Below, in pieces: positions 62,050 through 64,000 of a stretch of DNA of 64,000 nt; position 1 is the stretch's first letter; the number at the start of each line of letters is the position of its first letter. The stretch is from an uncultured Bacteroidota bacterium (GTDB lineage Bacteria > Bacteroidota > Bacteroidia > Chitinophagales > Chitinophagaceae): NCBI GenBank assembly GCA_902826165.1, contig CADEDV010000003.1:1-64000 (forward strand), read 5' to 3'. Below the pieces are notes generated by a model, which worked only from the letters and a program-made list of their open reading frames with translations, did not search any database and was not told the origin of the DNA. The translations under genes and the position numbers were made by a program.

Positions 62050-63281
62050 TCGTTTAAGGCCCATAATAAACTTCCATCACCATAGCTTAAAAACCGGTAG
62101 TCGTTTTTTAAGGCATGGTCGTAGATATTTCTCCATTGATCTCCAATAAGGGCTGACACCAATAATAACAAAGTAGATTGTGGTTGGTGGAAATTGGTGA
62201 TCAGTGCTTTTGCAATTTTCATAGTATAACCCGGTGCAATGATGATCTGTGTCTTTGTCAATAAACGATCAGTATTGTTCTGGTTCAGCCAGTTCAGCAA
62301 AGCAGTTAATGCATCCTTTGCCGGGATATTGTGTTTTGAAAGTTCATAGGCTTCCCATTGTGTAAGGAATAAAGCAGATGGCAGGATCGCAGGATCAATA
62401 ACTATTTTTACCCCCAGCCAGTAAAGGCTTTCAATGGTTCTCAGGGAAGTGGTGCCAACTGCAATAATATTTCCTTCCAGGCTGGTGACCAGGTTTTCGA
62501 TCAGCGGTTTGCTTACAGCAATGAATTCTGCATGCATTTCATGTTTCTCCATGATAGCTGCTTTCACGGGTTTGAAAGTACCCGCCCCGACATGCAGGGT
62601 TACAAAGTCCTTTTTAATACTTTTTTCTTCCAGTTGCCGGAAGATATGATTTGTAAAATGAAGCCCGGCTGTAGGAGCAGCTACAGATCCATCGAAGTGG
62701 GCATAGATGGTTTGATAACGATCAGCATCATCCGATTGAACAGCTCTTTTTATGTAAGGAGGCAATGGAATGGCACCGGTATAATGTAATATTTCTGCAA
62801 AGCTTAACGAACCCGGTAACCATGATAACTCAATTACAAAACAATCAGCTCTTTTTTCAACGTAGTTCGCTGATAGGATTATTTCTTTTCCGGCAATTGT
62901 TACTTTCTTTTCCAATACCTGCCCTTTTTTCCATTTGGAAGCACCGCCTACCAGGCAAAGCCATTGCACTTTCTCCAGTTGCAGCATGGCCGAAGTAATA
63001 TCAGAGTATTGTTCATGTGGCTCCAGGCAAAAAATCTCAATCTGTCCACCAGTAGGTTTTTGAAAAACTAACCTTGCTTCCACTACTTTGGTATTATTGA
63101 AGATCAGTAATGAACCGGCCGGGATATGTGTTGCAATATTCCGGTACGTATCATCTTTTAGTTGCCCGTTTTTGAAGACCAGCAGTTTTGAAGCATCTCT
63201 TTCCGCTAATGGGTATTTGGCAATACGTTCTTCGGGGAGCGAATAGGAAAAATCGTTGATCGAAAGGTATTTTGGGTGCAT
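62046..63281 (-). CDS. queA: QueA family S-adenosylmethionine:tRNA ribosyltransferase-isomerase
   Basis: 411 residues. DFSYSLPEERIAKYPLAERDASKLLVF near 10-36, LLIFNNTKVVEARLVF near 58-73, AGLHFT near 205 (TAGLHFTNHIF), VTLHVGAGTFKPVKA near 222-236, AVGTTSLRTIESL near 271-283, LITNFHQPQSTLLLLVSALIGDQWRNIYDHALKNDYRFLSYGDGSLL near the end. Catalyses the ring-transfer step to epoxyqueuosine in tRNA. Longer than the usual 350 residues; the extra length is in the middle, and a second QueA may exist elsewhere in the genome. Own promoter at 63317-63347. Confidence 0.9.
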   Translation of the reverse strand: MHPKYLSINDFSYSLPEERIAKYPLAERDASKLLVFKNGQLKDDTYRNIATHIPAGSLLIFNNTKVVEARLVFQKPTGGQIEIFCLEPHEQYSDITSAMLQLEKVQWLCLVGGASKWKKGQVLEKKVTIAGKEIILSANYVEKRADCFVIELSWLPGSLSFAEILHYTGAIPLPPYIKRAVQSDDADRYQTIYAHFDGSVAAPTAGLHFTNHIFRQLEEKSIKKDFVTLHVGAGTFKPVKAAIMEKHEMHAEFIAVSKPLIENLVTSLEGNIIAVGTTSLRTIESLYWLGVKIVIDPAILPSALFLTQWEAYELSKHNIPAKDALTALLNWLNQNNTDRLLTKTQIIIAPGYTMKIAKALITNFHQPQSTLLLLVSALIGDQWRNIYDHALKNDYRFLSYGDGSLLWALND

Positions 63282-63316
63282 AAGTATTGCGACTAACTAT
63301 CGCAGTTGTTGTGAGA

Positions 63317-63347
63317 CAAAGTTACTACCGTTTCTTCAGGGGTACAA
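63317..63347 (-). promoter_or_regulatory. Promoter of queA
   Basis: On the minus strand TTG (63347-63345) and TAACTTTG (63324-63317) are 20 bases apart, a good Bacteroidota -33/-7 pair. It overlaps the end of the DUF3052 gene. Confidence 0.55.
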
Positions 63348-63732
63348 CCAGTTTTAATCCACTCCATATATCACTCACCGCACAAACTTTTACATCTACC
63401 AGATCATTCTTCAACGCATAGTTCCTGATAACATCTTCTGTCACATCAGTAGGAATTTTGGCTGCTTTTTTATACCAGGAAACCCAGATGGTTATAGCAG
63501 GATTTTTATTGATGATAGATCTTAGCTTCAACATTTCTTTCTCTAATTCTTTGTTTGATTTTACAAAGAGATGGACCATATCTGGGATATTATTTTTTTT
63601 CACTAGCTGGTTACCGATATTCTTTTCAAGCAAGTCATCATAATTGGCAGGCTGATTTAGTAGTAGGAGTTTCATCCCTGGTTTAATGCCTAACTTATTG
63701 ATGAGAGGAGTGCCTGAATACCCTGTTGCCAT
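63325..63732 (-). CDS. DUF3052 family protein
   Basis: I take the start at 63732 (MATGYSGTPLINKLGIKPGM), the usual start of the family; 135 residues. An in-frame start at 63834 or 63798 would add an unrelated leader. MATGYSGTPL, then KLGIKPGMKLLLLNQPANYDDLL, DMVHLFVKSNKELEKEMLKL, AITIWVSWYKKAAKIPTDVTEDVIRNYALKNDLVDVKVCAVSDIWSGLKLV. Function unknown. The gap from 63733 to the window end holds no gene, only a GTCAATT/AATTGAC inverted repeat (63960-63980). Confidence 0.8.
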   Translation of the reverse strand: MATGYSGTPLINKLGIKPGMKLLLLNQPANYDDLLEKNIGNQLVKKNNIPDMVHLFVKSNKELEKEMLKLRSIINKNPAITIWVSWYKKAAKIPTDVTEDVIRNYALKNDLVDVKVCAVSDIWSGLKLVVPLKKR

Positions 63733-63959
63733 AGTGGCTGGTTTGGCTACAATTTCTGTATTTATCCCAAAATAGCGGGCATTTTGGATTATCCCCATCT
63801 TATCCACTCCAATCCACAGCCAATTAACCGACAAAAACCATTTCCGCCGGGTAAATTCAGTGAAAACCTTTACTGTAAAGGCTTTCAGCCAATATTGGCC
63901 TGTGGAAAAAATAAAAGCAGTAAAATTTGTTATGCAAGTGGGAAAATGTGTTATTTTGT

Positions 63960-63980
63960 GTCAATTAATTAAAAATTGAC
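63960..63980. promoter_or_regulatory. GTCAATT-N7-AATTGAC inverted repeat near the window end
   Basis: Perfect 7-bp arms around a 7-base AT spacer, in an AT-rich gap without genes. It may be an operator of a gene beyond the window; no gene is visible to test this. Confidence 0.3.
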
Positions 63981-64000
63981 TCAAATCCCTGATAATGACA

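Overview
The window looks like a chromosomal segment of a Bacteroidota bacterium, most likely of the Chitinophagaceae. Evidence: two secreted proteins end in type IX secretion (T9SS) C-terminal sorting domains (DUF1501 protein, HExxH metalloprotease), and a PorT-like T9SS protein follows ubiE as in other Bacteroidota. Several genes are preceded by the Bacteroidota promoter form TTG-N18-20-TAnnTTTG instead of a -35/-10 pair. atpD-atpC stand apart from any other ATP synthase genes. Gene density is high with many convergent overlaps. I saw no rRNA, tRNA, CRISPR array or prophage.

Layout. 1-2000: an AT-rich accessory edge, with a truncated propeller lipoprotein gene, a repeat-rich non-coding patch with an attC-like inverted core pair, and a tyrosine recombinase with an IntI-like C-terminus. 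2200-7600: GH130-like lipoprotein, a REP-like patch, a DUF1800-DUF1501 secreted pair, and a CXXCH lipoprotein. 7700-11520: a ZnuD-like TonB receptor with two dyad operators in its promoter, DUF2721, rhodanese, and a GxxExxY nuclease-fold gene framed by outward-facing inverted repeats. 11520-16140: first glycan island (ABC exporter, GT4 glycosyltransferase, methyltransferase, GT-A transferase). 16150-28620: housekeeping (YifB/ComM, M1 peptidase, MutS-like ATPase, dihydroorotase, outer-membrane barrel, PorT, UbiE, EngB, YkuK). 28700-36800: T9SS metalloprotease, CoA-binding protein, GbsR-type regulator, flotillin and NfeD-like pair, phosphoesterase-PQQ propeller fusion. 37000-45600: pyruvate dehydrogenase E2, M48 protease, DnaX, GNAT-like protein, ECF sigma factor with its DGPF partner. 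45780-51600: second glycan island (MsbA-like exporter, two divergent GT4 paralogues, two methyltransferases). 51700-55880: tandem DUF3857/transglutaminase-like proteins, the second apparently catalytically dead. 56227-58220: atpD and atpC split by a REPIN-like insertion. 58370-63730: beta-barrel, DUF4197, YqgE, orphan histidine kinase, QueA, DUF3052.

Strongest leads: (a) the integrase with attC-like repeats and an AT-rich cassette-like gene, which could be an integron-like system in reverse orientation; (b) the GxxExxY gene between inverted CTTTGTG repeats, a possible small nuclease-driven mobile element; (c) the REPIN-like unit between atpD and atpC; (d) the catalytic/pseudo-catalytic transglutaminase pair; (e) the paired TGYAAC-N3-GTTRCA operators on the TonB receptor promoter. 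All function calls come from reading motifs by eye; no database search was run.
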